From positions 4,121,501-4,185,500 of the forward strand of contig NC_134108.1 of assembly GCF_040939455.1 (NCBI RefSeq): a stretch of DNA of 64,000 bases, written 5' to 3'. Below the pieces are notes generated by a model. It searched no databases. It saw only the letters and a program-made list of their open reading frames with translations, and was not told the origin of the DNA. The DNA is from Microcebus murinus. Its lineage: Eukaryota > Chordata > Mammalia > Primates > Cheirogaleidae. The position numbers and the translations under genes are program-made. Positions 37,284 to 49,060 of this stretch are shown here, piece after piece. Positions within the stretch are counted from its first letter, which is position 1. Each line of letters begins with the position of its first letter.

Positions 37284-38155
37284 CTCTGGGCCGCAGGGAA
37301 ATTGCAAAAAGCCTTTTCAAGTGGAGTCTGGACTACTCTTTCCCCAAAAGGCAGGAACTACACAACTCACCAAGCACAGGATTTCCCAGTGGAGGGGGCT
37401 GGAATTAAAAGTTGGAAACCTCACTGCAAATTGCCAAACTTTAAATTTAAATTCTCAGTCTTAATTTTATGATAACAAAGCTTGCTGCTGTGGGAATAAT
37501 AGGATGTAGTTAACTGCCCCCAGTGGCAATATTTCATCCAGGCTTGATGGGGCAATTTGAAAATATCATTAAAGAGACAAGTTGTACAATAGAGCACAGC
37601 AAAAGTGTGATTATCTTAGGAGATTAAACTCCCGAACATCATGTGGCTTCTAAAGTTGTCTCCTATTGATTTAAAACTTGTGGCTAACAGCTGAGTTTCC
37701 CAACTACTGTTTCAGATACACAGGCTCGTGTATCTCCACACACACTTTTTAAAGAATTTTGAAAGTATATAATGATGTTGAATATTCTATCATCCATAAT
37801 AAAGGTAGGTTTTTTCCCTTACTAACTTTGGGACATACTAATAGAAGAACAAAAGGAATAGGAGGAGTGAGAGGAAGAGGAGGAAGAGAAGGAAGAGGAG
37901 TACAGCGGGCAAGAGGAGAAAAGAAAGAAGCAATCTAGAAAAATACAAGTAGAACTGAGGTAGAATGCACCTGAGTTCCCATAATTCAGAGAAAAGTGCT
38001 GTTTCTTGCCACTTGCATCTTCCAGATAGAGAGCTGGGTGAATTGGTTAGGGGTGCATGATCAGCACAGCAAGGCACAAAATTGAAGTCATTCCATACAT
38101 GCTGTTGTTCTCTAATCTGGTCTTTCTTTCCAACACATGCCAGAGATATCATTTA
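37284..38155. other. Unassigned DNA, possible conserved block and GA-rich stretch
   Basis: 37,440-37,690 ('tttatgataacaaagcttgc', 'tttgaaaatatcattaaaga') has the texture of conserved non-coding DNA. 37,850-37,930 is purine-rich. No exon is supported. The 104-codon minus-strand frame at 37,838-38,152 gets its leucine-rich end from the GA-rich stretch. Confidence 0.4.
37850..37930. repeat. GA-rich low-complexity stretch
   Basis: Irregular (GAG/GAA)-type purine-only blocks such as 'gaggaagaggaggaagagaa' on the plus strand. Not a regular tandem repeat. Confidence 0.85.
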
Positions 38156-38515
38156 ACTTTGGAACTGTTTGTCTACAGTATCATTTCTTATTGCTGCACA
38201 GTGTTCCATTTGCTATACATGGCACATACACAATGTTTCATTTAATAAATTTTGTAATTTTTTGTTACTATAAACAGTACTGTATGACAATGCCCAGGTA
38301 CTTTGGCATACCTATGCACCGTCCTTGGGAAAATGACGCTAGAAATTTGACTTCTAGGCCAAATGATATGGTACGTTAAAATTTGATGCATATTGCCAAA
38401 CAGCTCTTCAGAAAGGTGATACCAGTATCTGTTCCTTCCAATAGTGCAAAAGCACGCACATTCCTCTGAAACCTCAGTTACTTTTGGTTTGACAATGGTT
38501 TGAATTCTAGGCAAT
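38156..38515 (-). mobile_element. Old L1 3'-end fragment
   Basis: Antisense landmarks of ancient L1 tails are present: 'attgctgcacagtgttccat', 'actataaacagtactgtatg', 'gcatattgccaaacagctct'. Likely continuous with the old L1 sequence beyond the AluJ at 38.9 kb, which would make the AluJ a nested insertion. Confidence 0.6.
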
Positions 38516-38575
38516 CAAATGAACAAAATAGTCTACTTGGTGTTTTTCTTTCTTCTTTAACAAAAATTTGTTTTT

Positions 38576-38882
38576 AGAGACAGAGTCTCATTCTGTCACC
38601 CAGGCTAGAGTGTGGTGGTGTGATCATAGCTCACTGCCACCTCAAACTCCTGGGCTCGAACAATCCTCCTACGTCAGTCTCCAAAGTAACTGAGACTATA
38701 GGTGTGCATCACCATGCCTGGCCAATACCACATTCTTAACTACCCTCATTTTATTTTTTGTAGAGACAGGGTCTTGTTATGTTGCCCAGGCTGGTCTTGA
38801 ATTCGTGGCCTCAAGTGATCCTCCCCCCTCGGGCTCCCAGCATGTTGAGATTACAGGCATGAACCACCGCACCCAGCCATCT
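38576..38882 (-). mobile_element. AluJ-like SINE
   Basis: A dimeric Alu on the minus strand with 'gtgatcatagctcactgcca', 'gactataggtgtgcatcacc', 'gtcttgttatgttgcccagg' and 'gattacaggcatgaaccacc'. It has the classic primate arms without the strepsirrhine linker, so it belongs to an early subfamily. The 10-bp 'atttgttttt' flanks it (38,566-38,575 and 38,883-38,892). CpGs are mostly decayed, consistent with age. Confidence 0.92.
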
Positions 38883-38892
38883 ATTTGTTTTT

Positions 38893-39944
38893 TAAATGAT
38901 TTCTAGTGAGAACTTCTTTTCCCAACTCTTTGAGGGGCATTTCTAGTTTCCTCTTGTGTTCATAGTTAACTATTCCTTAGTTATCAATTTGTAAAAATTC
39001 TTTATTTGGGCTATTATTCTTTGCAATATCTATTCAAAATATTATTATACCAGTTGTTTTTTCTGTTGACTTTGTTTATGATGTATTTTCTATTAGGAAG
39101 ATTTGAAGTATTAATATATTTTAAATATCAATGTTCTTTTTACTCTGTGGTTTCAAATGTCTATGTTATTTTTGAAGTTCTATTTTACTGCATGTTTTCC
39201 TTTTTTTAAAATCTAAATCTTCGACCACTTGTAGTTTAGTTTTGTTATAATGAGTGTTATAGGCTTCTAGCTTTTAAAAATAAAATTTAACCAGTTGTAC
39301 TGATATCATTTATTAAATAATCCTTCCTTTTTCATAACTTGAAATAATTTGTTTATGCCCAGCCTCTTTATCTACATTGATAGATTGGTGGACTCGTGGC
39401 TAGAAATCAGCCTATCTGTTTCCATGTAAGAATTACACTATTTTAAATACTGTATATGTTTTAAATATGATGTATGTTTACACAGCTGCAAAATATATTT
39501 TACATGTGCCCAGGTTTCCACCCACTAACCACTACTCTTATTTTTTGAACCAGCCTGGTTATTTTTGTACATTTATTTTCCAAGTGAAATTGAGCATTGC
39601 TTCGTGAAATTGGAAAAAAATTTCAACTGATACTTTGATTTGGATTATATTGAATGTTCTCCAGTACAGTTTAGTTGTTGATTCCAGAAAGGGATTATAA
39701 AATTTTGTTTCTAATTAGTTCTACACTCTCAAGGTTGTTTTTAATGGCAATTATAGATAGGATATTTTCTTCCTTAACCTTCTATAGCTTGTTACATATA
39801 GGTATAGAGGAAAGCTGTTGACAATTTTATATTAATCTTCTAACTCTCCAACTTCCTAGAATCTCTTTATTTTTCTGGCAGTTTGTCAATTAGTATCTTA
39901 TTTTTATAGCTACATAATCATATAACCTACTAATACAGGAAAAA
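38893..39944 (-). mobile_element. Ancient L1 ORF2-derived sequence
   Basis: AT-rich antisense text with old L1 ORF2 landmarks: 'tcaatttgtaaaaattcttt', 'ctgatatcatttattaaata' (equivalent to the '...caccatttattgaa' site) and 'gatttggattatattgaatg'. Heavily decayed. No intact frame. Confidence 0.5.
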
Positions 39945-39958
39945 AATCCTACAGCTTT

Positions 39959-40145
39959 CTTTTTGTTATTTGTTATTTATTTACTTAGAAACAGCATCTC
40001 TCTCTCTCTCTCTCTCCCCCAGGCTGGAGTGCAGTAGTGTGATCATAGCTCGCTGCATCCTAGAACTCCTGGCCTCAAGCAATCCTCCTGCCTCAGCCTC
40101 CCAGTATGCTGGGATTGCAGATGTAAGCCGCTGTGCCCAGGCAAG
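39959..40145 (-). mobile_element. Alu monomer (FLAM/FRAM-like)
   Basis: A single Alu arm on the minus strand: 'aggctggagtgcagtagtgt', 'gatcatagctcgctgcatcc', 'cctgcctcagcctcccagta', 'gctgggattgcagatgtaag'. The 14-bp 'aatcctacagcttt' is repeated at 39,945-39,958 and 40,146-40,159, giving exact limits. A (CT)n stretch has expanded inside it at about 40,000-40,016. The overlapping 128-codon frame is an antisense reading of the SINE. Confidence 0.9.
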
Positions 40146-40159
40146 AATCCTACAGCTTT

Positions 40160-41130
40160 TTGACATCTACCCTTCTTCATTTGATCTTGTGTCCAATGAC
40201 CTTAGTTGCTGTCCTTGGTCCTGGCTTTGGGAGGAGTACTGCTCACACGGCTACGCCCCTGCTGCCATTCAGTCCAGCTATGCCGTTTTATCACATGCCA
40301 CCATTGATTTCTTACTTTATCATTTTAAAAAGTATCATATATATTTTAAAACATAAAATAGATACAAAATTTTATCAAATGCAGCTTACCAATTATTAGA
40401 AGAAACATGTCTTTTAAGGTTAATTTTATTAATTGAATTTATGATGGCCCTTTTTTTCTTGGTATAGCTCATAGTGATCACCCATTTACTGCCAACATCT
40501 TTAAACATATTTAATTAGGGATTTTTACTTCAATATTCATATGTAAAATTGCCTACAGTTTTCTTTTGGGTACTGATTTTGTAAAAGTTTGGGATTTGAT
40601 ATTTTGTTGAATTTATAAAAACAAAATTAGATGTTATCATTTATATAGGAGATATTTATTTTTTTTAAAAGACTTAAAAATGAAATCACCTGTGAAGCAC
40701 ATTTTTCTGGAATATTGGCTCTTGACAAGGTTTTAAATTTCTTTGATGTGTTTTAGATTGGCTTGTCTATGTCTTCTGAAGTCAATTTTGGCAATTTATA
40801 TTTTCTAAACATTTTTAATATTTTATTCAGTGTTTAGTTTAGAATTGTACAGCAATTTTTTTTTCTATTGGTGATTCTTTCTATTCCTTTATTCATCTAT
40901 TCTATCTCATTATTTTGATATTTGTTTCCTATAATGAACCTGATGTTGTATGTACATGTGCATTTTACTATCCTTATACTTTTAAAGTCATTGATTTGTC
41001 TTTTTATTATTATAAATAACTGATTTTTCTGCTAAGGTCCCCTTGGTACAGCTGTGAGTATAATTTACAACTTTTATATATATATTTTTTCATTATGATC
41101 ATTTTCTATGCAATCTGTTATTGCAGTTAT
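40160..41130 (-). mobile_element. Ancient L1-derived AT-rich sequence
   Basis: Continues the old antisense L1-like text right of the Alu monomer, with pieces such as 'aatttcaatattcatatg'-type AT-rich runs and 'attggcttgtctatgtcttc'. The first 120 bases are GC-richer and unassigned. Family assignment is weak. Confidence 0.35.
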
Positions 41131-41690
41131 AGTTCCTTTTTCTACCCTAAGCTCCGCGCCCCACTACCCCTATAAGGAGATAATTTCAACATGCTCAGAG
41201 AGTTGAGGACATTTTAATTGTTTCTTCGTTTGCTATGTATGCTCAGATTTATTCCCCTGTGGTGTGTGCTGGACATTTCCTCATCTTCTAGGAAGAGAAC
41301 TCTCCTTCCCTCCAGGCCCAAGGTATCAACCATGCTGGCCGCCTCTCTGGGCCCGAACCTGGAATTGGAAATCCTGTGGATCAAGGAAGGAAGGAAGTGG
41401 GAATGGTTTCATCGCATGACTGCAGAACCCCGAGAGCCTGTCCTGAGCTCTCCCGGCACCCTGCCTTGGCAGGCCCCTCTGCGGTCTGTCCCCCAAGCCC
41501 CAGGCATCAGTTGTCATCATTCCACTGTGGCTTTTGCCGCTCGTCTCTTCCCCAGCCCTTGTCCATGCCTCTCCACTCCAGCCGGGCTGCTGAGCGCAGC
41601 GCCCCACCGAAATTACCTGTTTACTCTGCGTAGGTATGTCTTCACCTGTCCTTTCTTTTACTTTTCAAAATATCTGACTTAAATTATCAG
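41131..41690. other. Unassigned GC-richer insert
   Basis: A GC-richer block between AT-rich L1-like stretches. It contains a 154-codon frame on the plus strand (41,218-41,682, start MFLRLLCMLRF) overlapped by frames on the other strand. No known domain, no splice-site pattern I would trust, and composition explains the open frames. Probably a non-coding insert of unknown origin. Confidence 0.4.
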
Positions 41691-42420
41691 TGGGGGGATG
41701 AGGTTATATCCATTTTCCTCTTAAATGTGTAGACATTGCCAGAATTTAAATTGGTGGAGAAGTTTGCGATTAGTTATTAATTTTATTTTTTTATATCCGT
41801 AAGTCACTTGCTTCTCTTGTCTGAGAGCTTGTGGGGTTCTCTCTGTCATGTTCAGGTTTGAAAGCTTCACCAGAGCATGTCTTGGTATTGGAAAACTATC
41901 CCATTCTTCCAGAACATGATGAATTTCTTTAACATACAAATATTCATGTACCTTTATTTCAGAAGAGTTTATTTTTTCTAATATATGTTTGAATGGTTTT
42001 TTAATCATTGGATTTGATTGAGATCACCAGAAGCATCAGTATTTCAATCTGTTATCAATATTATAATTATTATCATTTCTTTGTATCTGGTGTGGCTTTG
42101 TCAAGAGAACCCCCTCCACCAACCCTCTTTTCTACTGGTTTCACTATTGGCCATTTCTAATCTATTTTCAAATTCTATACTATTGCTTTTCTCCTTAATT
42201 TTTTAACTCAATTATGTTAGGCTTTCTAAAAATATTATTCTGTTGTCAGCTAATTGCTTAAGAATCTGCTGTAGATTAATGTTTTTCTTCTTCCCAAGAA
42301 AAGGTGTTTCTTCATCTATGCTTTGTAGGTCTTTCTCTTTTCTTTCTAATGTGGAATTTTTTAACCTGACCCATTTGAATATTTTATTTTTTGTTTTGTT
42401 TACTCCGTTTTGATGAGGGA
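41691..42420 (-). mobile_element. HAL1/old L1 ORF1-like fragment
   Basis: The antisense reading has HAL1-type ORF1 landmarks: 'agagcttgtggggttctctc' followed by 'gcttcaccagagcatgtctt'. These correspond to the conserved region where ORF1 C-terminal domains have the 'IIVRFHN...REK' text. Strongly decayed. HAL1 is an L1 relative carrying only ORF1. A similar plus-strand piece lies at 52.8-53.8 kb. Confidence 0.45.
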
Positions 42421-42935
42421 GTCCTAGCTGTTCCTGCCATTTGCCTAAGCACGGGGTAAGTCAAAGTTTCAGGCATCCTGCTTCTCAGGAAGCGTCTTTG
42501 GGTCTCACTCCGAGCTCTTGATTTGGAGGCTACACACTGATGTTGTGTGTTTTCTGCCCAGCGGTGGAGCTGCCTGGGGGGATGGGAAAAGCACCGGGGC
42601 CCCGAGACTCCTGGGCTCCTGGGAGGCTTTGTGTCTGCACTTTTTTCCTCTCGGAATTAACTGAGTCACTGCTCCCAGGGTCAGCGCCCAGGTGAGGGGA
42701 CCGGCCTCTTCCCTGGAAAGCAAAGCCGTACCTTCCCTGCTTCTGAGCTGGGAAGCCGGTGGTGACAAAAGAAATTAATGATGCCCCCAAACCTATGGTC
42801 ATTTGATTTTGTGAGTCAGTGAGTGTTCTCTGACCTTTTGATCCGAAGCTGCAAAGGATTACTGCAGACCTCAGCTCTCTTCATTTGGCAGCCAAAACAG
42901 AAGAGACAGCATGTGCTATTTTCTATAAGTATAGA
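42421..42935. other. Unassigned non-coding DNA
   Basis: 42,500-42,770 is locally GC-rich with two overlapping minus-strand frames of about 90 codons and no family likeness. Nothing else recognised. Confidence 0.4.
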
Positions 42936-43046
42936 ATAGCATATATATGCTACACATATACCATATATATGCTATATATGTGCTCTCTACATGCTATATA
43001 TATGCTATATATTATATATACAATATACAATATATATATATATTTT
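42936..43046. repeat. AT-rich degenerate tandem repeat with ATATATGCT motif
   Basis: Repeated 'catatatatgct' and 'atgctatatat' units of about 10-17 bp, then plain (TA)n. Several units are self-complementary (gcatatatatgc), so hairpins are possible. Confidence 0.9.
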
Positions 43047-45701
43047 AACCATCCACAGTCTCTACAGCCACCTGTGCAGAGAAGATGAGCAACACAGGCT
43101 GCCCTTCCCGCCTACAGTCTGCCCTTCTCACCCTCCTAGTTAGGGGACCAGGCAGGGGGCGGGGGCAGGGGTGAGGGGGGCTTCAGAACCTTCTGCACCG
43201 AACCCCTTCCTCACCCCAGTCCTGCACCATGGGGTGTCTAAAATGCTCTCCATGCACCCAAACTTGATGCTCTAAAGTTTTCAGTTTGAAAGGAGAGAAA
43301 TTTTGCTCTTCTCTTAGTTCTTCGTATTAATTTCTGAGGATATTATTTTTGTGGGTTGAAGAGAAGAGCCAGAGGAGTTTGTAAACATGTAATTTGGCTG
43401 ACATATTTCCCAGAAGTTCTTGTCATAATCTTTTAAATTAGCTCAGTGTAAGCAGATTTGACTCCATAATATGTAATTTGAATATATGCATGACCATACT
43501 AATCACTTGTCTCCAGGGATCCTTTAATATAAATATATGACATTTTCTCTAAAGTCATTTTGCACAGAACTGAAAAAAGAATTCATTTGGCTGAAAATCT
43601 AAAAATTTAAACAGATAAAAACACAGGTTGCTGTTTTTTTTTTTAATTGTTCAGCCACAGGCACCATTCTCATGTTTATCAAATAACATCTATAATTGGA
43701 TTTGCTTTCAGCACTTGGGTAGAAGATTTGAAACATGTGCTTGTGAAAATAATTGGAATTTTTCTTAATACAGGATTTAGCCTTAATTATGCACATATAT
43801 TTATATCACCCTTTTTACTGCTAACGACACAGGATCCTATCACTTCCTACCTGTGCAGGAAGATGTGGAACAAAGGCTGGAAGATTAGCCCATGATTTTT
43901 AACTTCATTTTCACTTCAAAGGTAGAGTTACCAATTTGGAAGACTATAGGATAACTTATATTTTATATGATCATCTCTAATTATTATTTTAATATATACC
44001 CATGCTTCAAAAATGTAAAATAAGTACCTAATTGTACAAGGTATCAAAGAGATATATATTCGCCTGACTTTGGGCAAATTGTTAAAACACTCTCCCAGGG
44101 ATTCAATCAGTCTTCAAAATCATTTCTCCTAACGCTCCCTCCAAATCCTCCTCCCCCCATGGATGACAAATTCAATAAAATGAGCGCGTTAATGCCTCAT
44201 TTCTATCTGTAAATGTTGAGATTGAAATAGACAGACTTTAATAGCTGCATTAATTCGGTGTGTTCTGGGAGATTAATGTAAGTGAGCCCTACTTCTCCTG
44301 GACCACAGCAATTAGGTTAAAGAGTATTATGAGTAGAGTCACCCAGGTGAGAGAGACATTCACGAGACGTAGGTGGCTGTTGCTTCCTCAGGAAAAAAAG
44401 TAGGAGATACTGTTCATCTTGTTATGGAATTCAGACAGTGGGCAAGTCAGTCTACTGCCCTGAATCTTGGATTCTCAGGTGTGGAGGAGATAACTTACCT
44501 CGCAATAATGATGTATCAATACATACGGAAACTGCAGAAAAGAAGTTTAAAGTCTTGGATCAAAGCAAAACCTAGAACTCAGTTAAATAGTATTTTAATG
44601 CTGGTTTCACAGATGTGTCAGGTGAAACCAGAAGCAGTCCTGTTTAAGACGTTATGCTCAGAAGTGCTTGCACTTAAGTCCTTATGCGCTCAGGTCCGCG
44701 CTAAGGGACGGGAGCAATGCAACGAACCGAAATCTGTGAAACTTTATATAAAGAGTTATTCTTTCTCTTCTGAGTCCTTCTTTGGGTTTTGAAATCAGTG
44801 GGATCTGCACGTGCGGAGGATAAAGATGAAAGCAGAAAGGCCGGCCTCATTTATACTTGGGTCTGTGCTACTGTGAGCTTCTCTCTCACCTAGTTTCCTG
44901 AGCGGGTGCGGCGAGAGGAAAATTGAAGTTTCAAAAACAAACAAACAAAAAAAACCCAAAACTGCGAACAGCTGTCTTCTAAGGAGTGTTCTTGGCAGGA
45001 CCTAGTTTCCCCTTAGGTGTTTAGGATGTGGATGTATTGTTGTCCTGTTTTTGTGTATGGAATGTCACGTGAACACAACTGAGCTGGACGGGGCTGGCAT
45101 TACGACCCAACACTCAGATGAGGGAACCAAAGCCAGAACCTCGGGTGAGGACGTGGGAGGCCTGGAGGACCGCAGACGTCCCAGGCTGCACATCCTGCCC
45201 CCGTCCAGCCCACGGCGGGACCTCCCCTGGTCTGAACGCCCACGTCCGTAAAAGCTTTCCAGAGGGTTTCTCAGTACTCAGGAGAGAAAATGTAATCTAT
45301 ACCCTCTCTCTTCTGATCTCATCTAATACTCTCCTTTAAATACCGAGGTATTAGCAGGCAGATCATGCGGAAATGGGTAAGTAGATGAATCTCTTCTTGC
45401 ACTGCATTACATGAGGGATTGGGATGGATTAACGTTTCATCACTCATCTGCCCCAGCCTTCGACCCCTCCCCCCCGTGTTATTTTTACCATTTTATTTAA
45501 GCCAGGCGGATGTGCTTATGTGACTTATACTCTTCGGCCACGAAATCCGTTTGCTTTATCCATTATACTTTCAATACTTTCAGAACGATTGACGTCGTAC
45601 AAATGCATAATAAAACCTAATAATTACACAGGAAAAAAAAAATCCCCTGCCCAATGAAGGCTAAATTTAAAGTAAAATGCAGTGAATGTATTTTAACAGT
45701 C
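43047..45701. other. Unassigned DNA with candidate conserved block
   Basis: No repeat is confidently recognised. 44,430-44,530 faintly resembles MIR. The longest frame is 139 codons at 44,373-44,792 with no recognisable domain. 44,155-44,335 ('tgagcgcgttaatgcctcat', 'gctgcattaattcggtgtg', 'cagcaattaggttaaagag') looks like conserved non-coding DNA. 45,120-45,250 is GC-rich. Confidence 0.4.
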
Positions 45702-45849
45702 TTTATTTATATAATAATAATTATTATATAAATTATAATAAATTATAATATTTATAAATATTATTATAATGTATGTAATTTGTAAATATTTATATTATAT
45801 AAATTATTTATATGATGATTATAATAAATTATTATTATTATTAATATGT
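45702..45849. repeat. AT-only, partly palindromic low-complexity repeat
   Basis: About 148 bp almost free of G and C, built of 'ataattattata', 'aaattataat' and (ATT)n pieces. Many short stretches are self-complementary, so cruciform or hairpin forms are possible. Confidence 0.9.
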
Positions 45850-46675
45850 TAGGAGCCCCAGAGCGCTGCCAGAACAGAAGTGTGACTTGATTGGCTGACC
45901 GAGTTACACGCACCTTGAACCCCTCATGCTGGGCTCATAGTGGCCTCTCGTCTCCCCTGGCTTTTTATTGAACAAATATTGCCTCTGTGGTAGCATCCTT
46001 ACCAGAGTCCTTTAGGCCAAATGACTTCTCCAGCGCATCAAAGAGAGAGCGTGGGCACTATTTCCTCTGGTGCCTCTGGGCTAAAGATAGTGCAAAGAAA
46101 TCAATGTGCCTCACACTGCTGGATGTAGGTGCCTATTCCTGAGGTATTTGCAAGTCTTTCTCAGATTTGAGAGTGGAGAGAAAATAGATGTCATCTCTAT
46201 CTTTCGGTGCTTCCTTTTAAAATTCCCCAATGACTAATGAGTCATGCACACGGGAAGTATTTTTTTCTAAGACAGCACGAAAGCAGAGTGCAGCAAATGT
46301 TTACATGTTGGCATTCTGATCTATTGTGGATGAGAAAATAATATCAATTAAACTCACCATTTTCAGATAATATTGCAAATAGAAAGGAATTCAACCAAAT
46401 ATAGACTTAAAATATGTACAGAGAACAATTCTAAGCACCTCAGTTATCCAGACATGGGGGCTTCAGCTCCATGACAGCTGGATGTTCTACAGCAGCAGGA
46501 AGCACAGAAAAATACATGAAATTTACCATCACTAGTATTCCTGCCTCATATCCTTTTTTATTTGTCCTATGGATTTAGACCTAAAGGTTTTGTGGCCCCT
46601 AAAACCTGTCTACTAATAGTTCCCAGATTGGAAGAAAGTGCTCCAAGCTAGTTCTCTCTGGAAAAGTAACTCATT
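45850..46675. other. Unassigned non-coding DNA
   Basis: Mixed composition, no repeat family or exon recognised. An AP-1-like 'atgagtcat' lies near 46,237. Confidence 0.4.
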
Positions 46676-46763
46676 TCTATCCCATTTTTTATTTTTTTTA
46701 TTTTTTATTATTATTATTATTTTTTTATTTTGTGCTGGGTTCCATCCAATCTATCCCATTTTT
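46676..46763. mobile_element. Tiny retroposed insertion with target duplication
   Basis: 'tctatcccattttt' occurs at 46,676-46,689 and 46,750-46,763. The 60 bp between them, read on the minus strand, is 'attggatggaacccagcac' followed by an A-rich tail of about 40 bases with (AAT)n texture. This is the layout of an L1-mediated insertion so strongly 5'-truncated that only about 19 bases of the source RNA's 3' end and its tail remain. The source RNA is not identified. Confidence 0.75.
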
Positions 46764-48838
46764 GTGCACTCATTCTGAGTGCTATGGTTAAGTCCCTGTT
46801 GTTACATTTCTTTAGAGGTTATCCTGAATATCTATGGGGTCATTTGAAAACTCCTATATGGAGGTGTTTCCAAGCCTTTATCTTCGTCTGATTAATAACT
46901 GCTCTTACGGGGGGGACAAAGAGAGGAGGGGACAGGTGAGTGTAAGTAGGAACACATTTGCCATGCTGGTAAGAAATGAGCCCTTTGGAGGGGGGCAGGG
47001 AAAAAGGTCTCTCTTGCTTTTGTACAGTTATATGTTATTTCACTCCACATTCATCTTAATTTAAGCTTTCCTTTTCTTAAGAAAATTACTTCCAATTTCT
47101 AAACTTCTTGAGAATCCACTCCCAAGGAAAAAAGAAAAAAATAAAAGCTTCCTTCCTTCCTTCCTGAGTGCAATTTACTTTCAAGTATTTTCTAGTTTGG
47201 TAGACTTGACACTCAATCTGCAATTTGTCTTTTTCACAAATGTTAATTTCAAGTCTTTGCTAAAGTTGTGTATTTTGGGAGGCGCTCATGCATTTTTAAA
47301 GCAGCCGATAACAAAAGGAAATCACCTGTGTCTATAAATATAGCTTCTGTTGCTGTCACAGATTCAGTAACAAAAAGAAGAAAAATAATTTCTTTTTATT
47401 CCTGCCAGCAGATTTTCAAGGCCTGAGCATTTCCTTAGGAACGTTATAATGAGTTGAATTGCTATCCTTGTGCCCAGCGTTGAGTCTCCGCGGCACCTGG
47501 AAATGAAGGAACTGCAAAATCAACCCCCCAAAGCTAAGGAAAAATCTACTTCAGATTTCTTGTGAAGAAGAGCTTTACTCTTTCCTTCTCACTCTGAAAG
47601 ATGGAGAGGAAGAGTGGATTGAAGAGAGAACTGGTTAATTGGTAGAAACCAAAGAGCTCAGGTACCATATCCTTTGCTGTGGCTAAAATATAAGAAGTGG
47701 AGCTGTGTGCTCACAAAAGTGTTAGTCTCTGGCCTTGAATTTGCGAAGGCACTAAAAAGAGAAGTTGCTATTTTACTGCCATTGATTCAGTGCTGTGATG
47801 AAATTCGGAGTTATTGCCGGATTTATTATGCGGGGGTAAACTCAACTAGTAGCTAAATTTAGAGAGCTCTCTTGCACTAATTTAGCATTTATGACCTGTC
47901 ACAAGTGTACTTTGTTCATCTTTTAATGCATCACCCAGAAATATAACTTCTCATTAAAAAATTTATTAATCTCACTACATGGTAATATAGCTGAAACAGA
48001 ATAAATATGAAGTATGCATAAAATGCTGGTGAGTTGTCTCCAATTAAATAGCATAGACATTAATATTGTTTTCCAACGTAGCTATGTCTGCAATTAGGCA
48101 GGTTTGCTGGGTCTGCTTTTAAGGCTTACTACCTCTTTTCCCTTACTAATTCCATGTTTCAATTCATAAGTATTTGGGCTTTGACAAAATAAATATTCCT
48201 ACAGATGAAGAGTCAGTGTATAGGATTAGAGAGGAGGACTCTTTCAGATTGAACACCCAAGGGCATGACACCATTCACTCTCCTGTCAGGACTTATAAAG
48301 GCCACTGGCAAAAATAAATAAATTGGAACACAGCAAGTGCTCAATGGTAAGTACACATCTAAATATCATGCACCTGTTAAAATAAATATGTTAATTAAAT
48401 CTTTATCAGTTAACTTGGGGAATTTTTGAGAAATTATTATTGAGTGAGAAAACAGAGATGCTGAGAAGGGGATATAATACATCCCGTTTTAGTGACATCG
48501 GCCGTCACTGCAGACAGGCAATCGTATGTTTGCACTTAAGCATGCCAGCAAGGATGGGCGGCCCAGGTTTGGGCACTAAGGTAGCTGTGCTGGGCAGGGA
48601 GCTTAGTGAAGAGAGGAAGGGACAAAAGAAAATGACACGGAAAGAATAAAGGGGCTAAGACAGGAAAGCTTCTATGACGCTACATCGTTCGTGTAAAATC
48701 GTGCATGCGTGTGTGCGCATGTGTATAACGAGACGTGGGCAGACATATTTGTCAGAGTAGCATGGTAGATACCTTACAGTGGCCAATACTCGGGTGCTGT
48801 GTCTTTCTTTTTTATGTTTTTGTATTTTTTAAATGAGT
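46764..48838. other. Unassigned non-coding DNA
   Basis: No exon or recognised repeat other than a short (CCTT)n run at about 47,149-47,165. Open frames are at most 76 codons. 47,300-47,430 and 48,000-48,120 look like ordinary single-copy DNA. Confidence 0.4.
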
Positions 48839-49060
48839 ATGCATTATATAATTAAAAATACAATTATTTTACTGTGTAATATTTATTATATAAAACATTG
48901 TAAATATTCTTATAATATAATGCATATTATATATTGCATGTAACAAATATAATATGTAATGCCTATTATATAGTGTATATAGCATTCTCTTATATAGTAT
49001 ACAACTATAATAAATATGATAATATATTATAATAAATATTCTGATCTTACAAAATTCTTT
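48839..49060. repeat. AT-rich low-complexity repeat
   Basis: About 220 bp of 'tattatata', 'ataatatgtaatg' and similar pieces with irregular spacing. The 75-codon minus-strand frame over it (rich in Y, I and H) is an artefact of composition. Confidence 0.9.

Noticed and set aside
39970..40356. 128-codon frame and its minus-strand counterpart
   Set aside because: Translation of an Alu monomer, a common source of false protein predictions.
41218..41682. 154-codon open frame starting MFLRLLCMLRF
   Set aside because: No known domain, overlapping frames on the other strand, GC-richer composition that favours open frames, no convincing exon boundaries.
42936..43046. Repeated short units considered as a CRISPR-like array
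   Set aside because: Units are variable AT-only tandem sequence without spacers, and the host is clearly mammalian.
44373..44792. 139-codon open frame in non-repeat DNA
   Set aside because: No family likeness, no splice or promoter context. Part of it may be a decayed MIR. Length is within chance for this much sequence.
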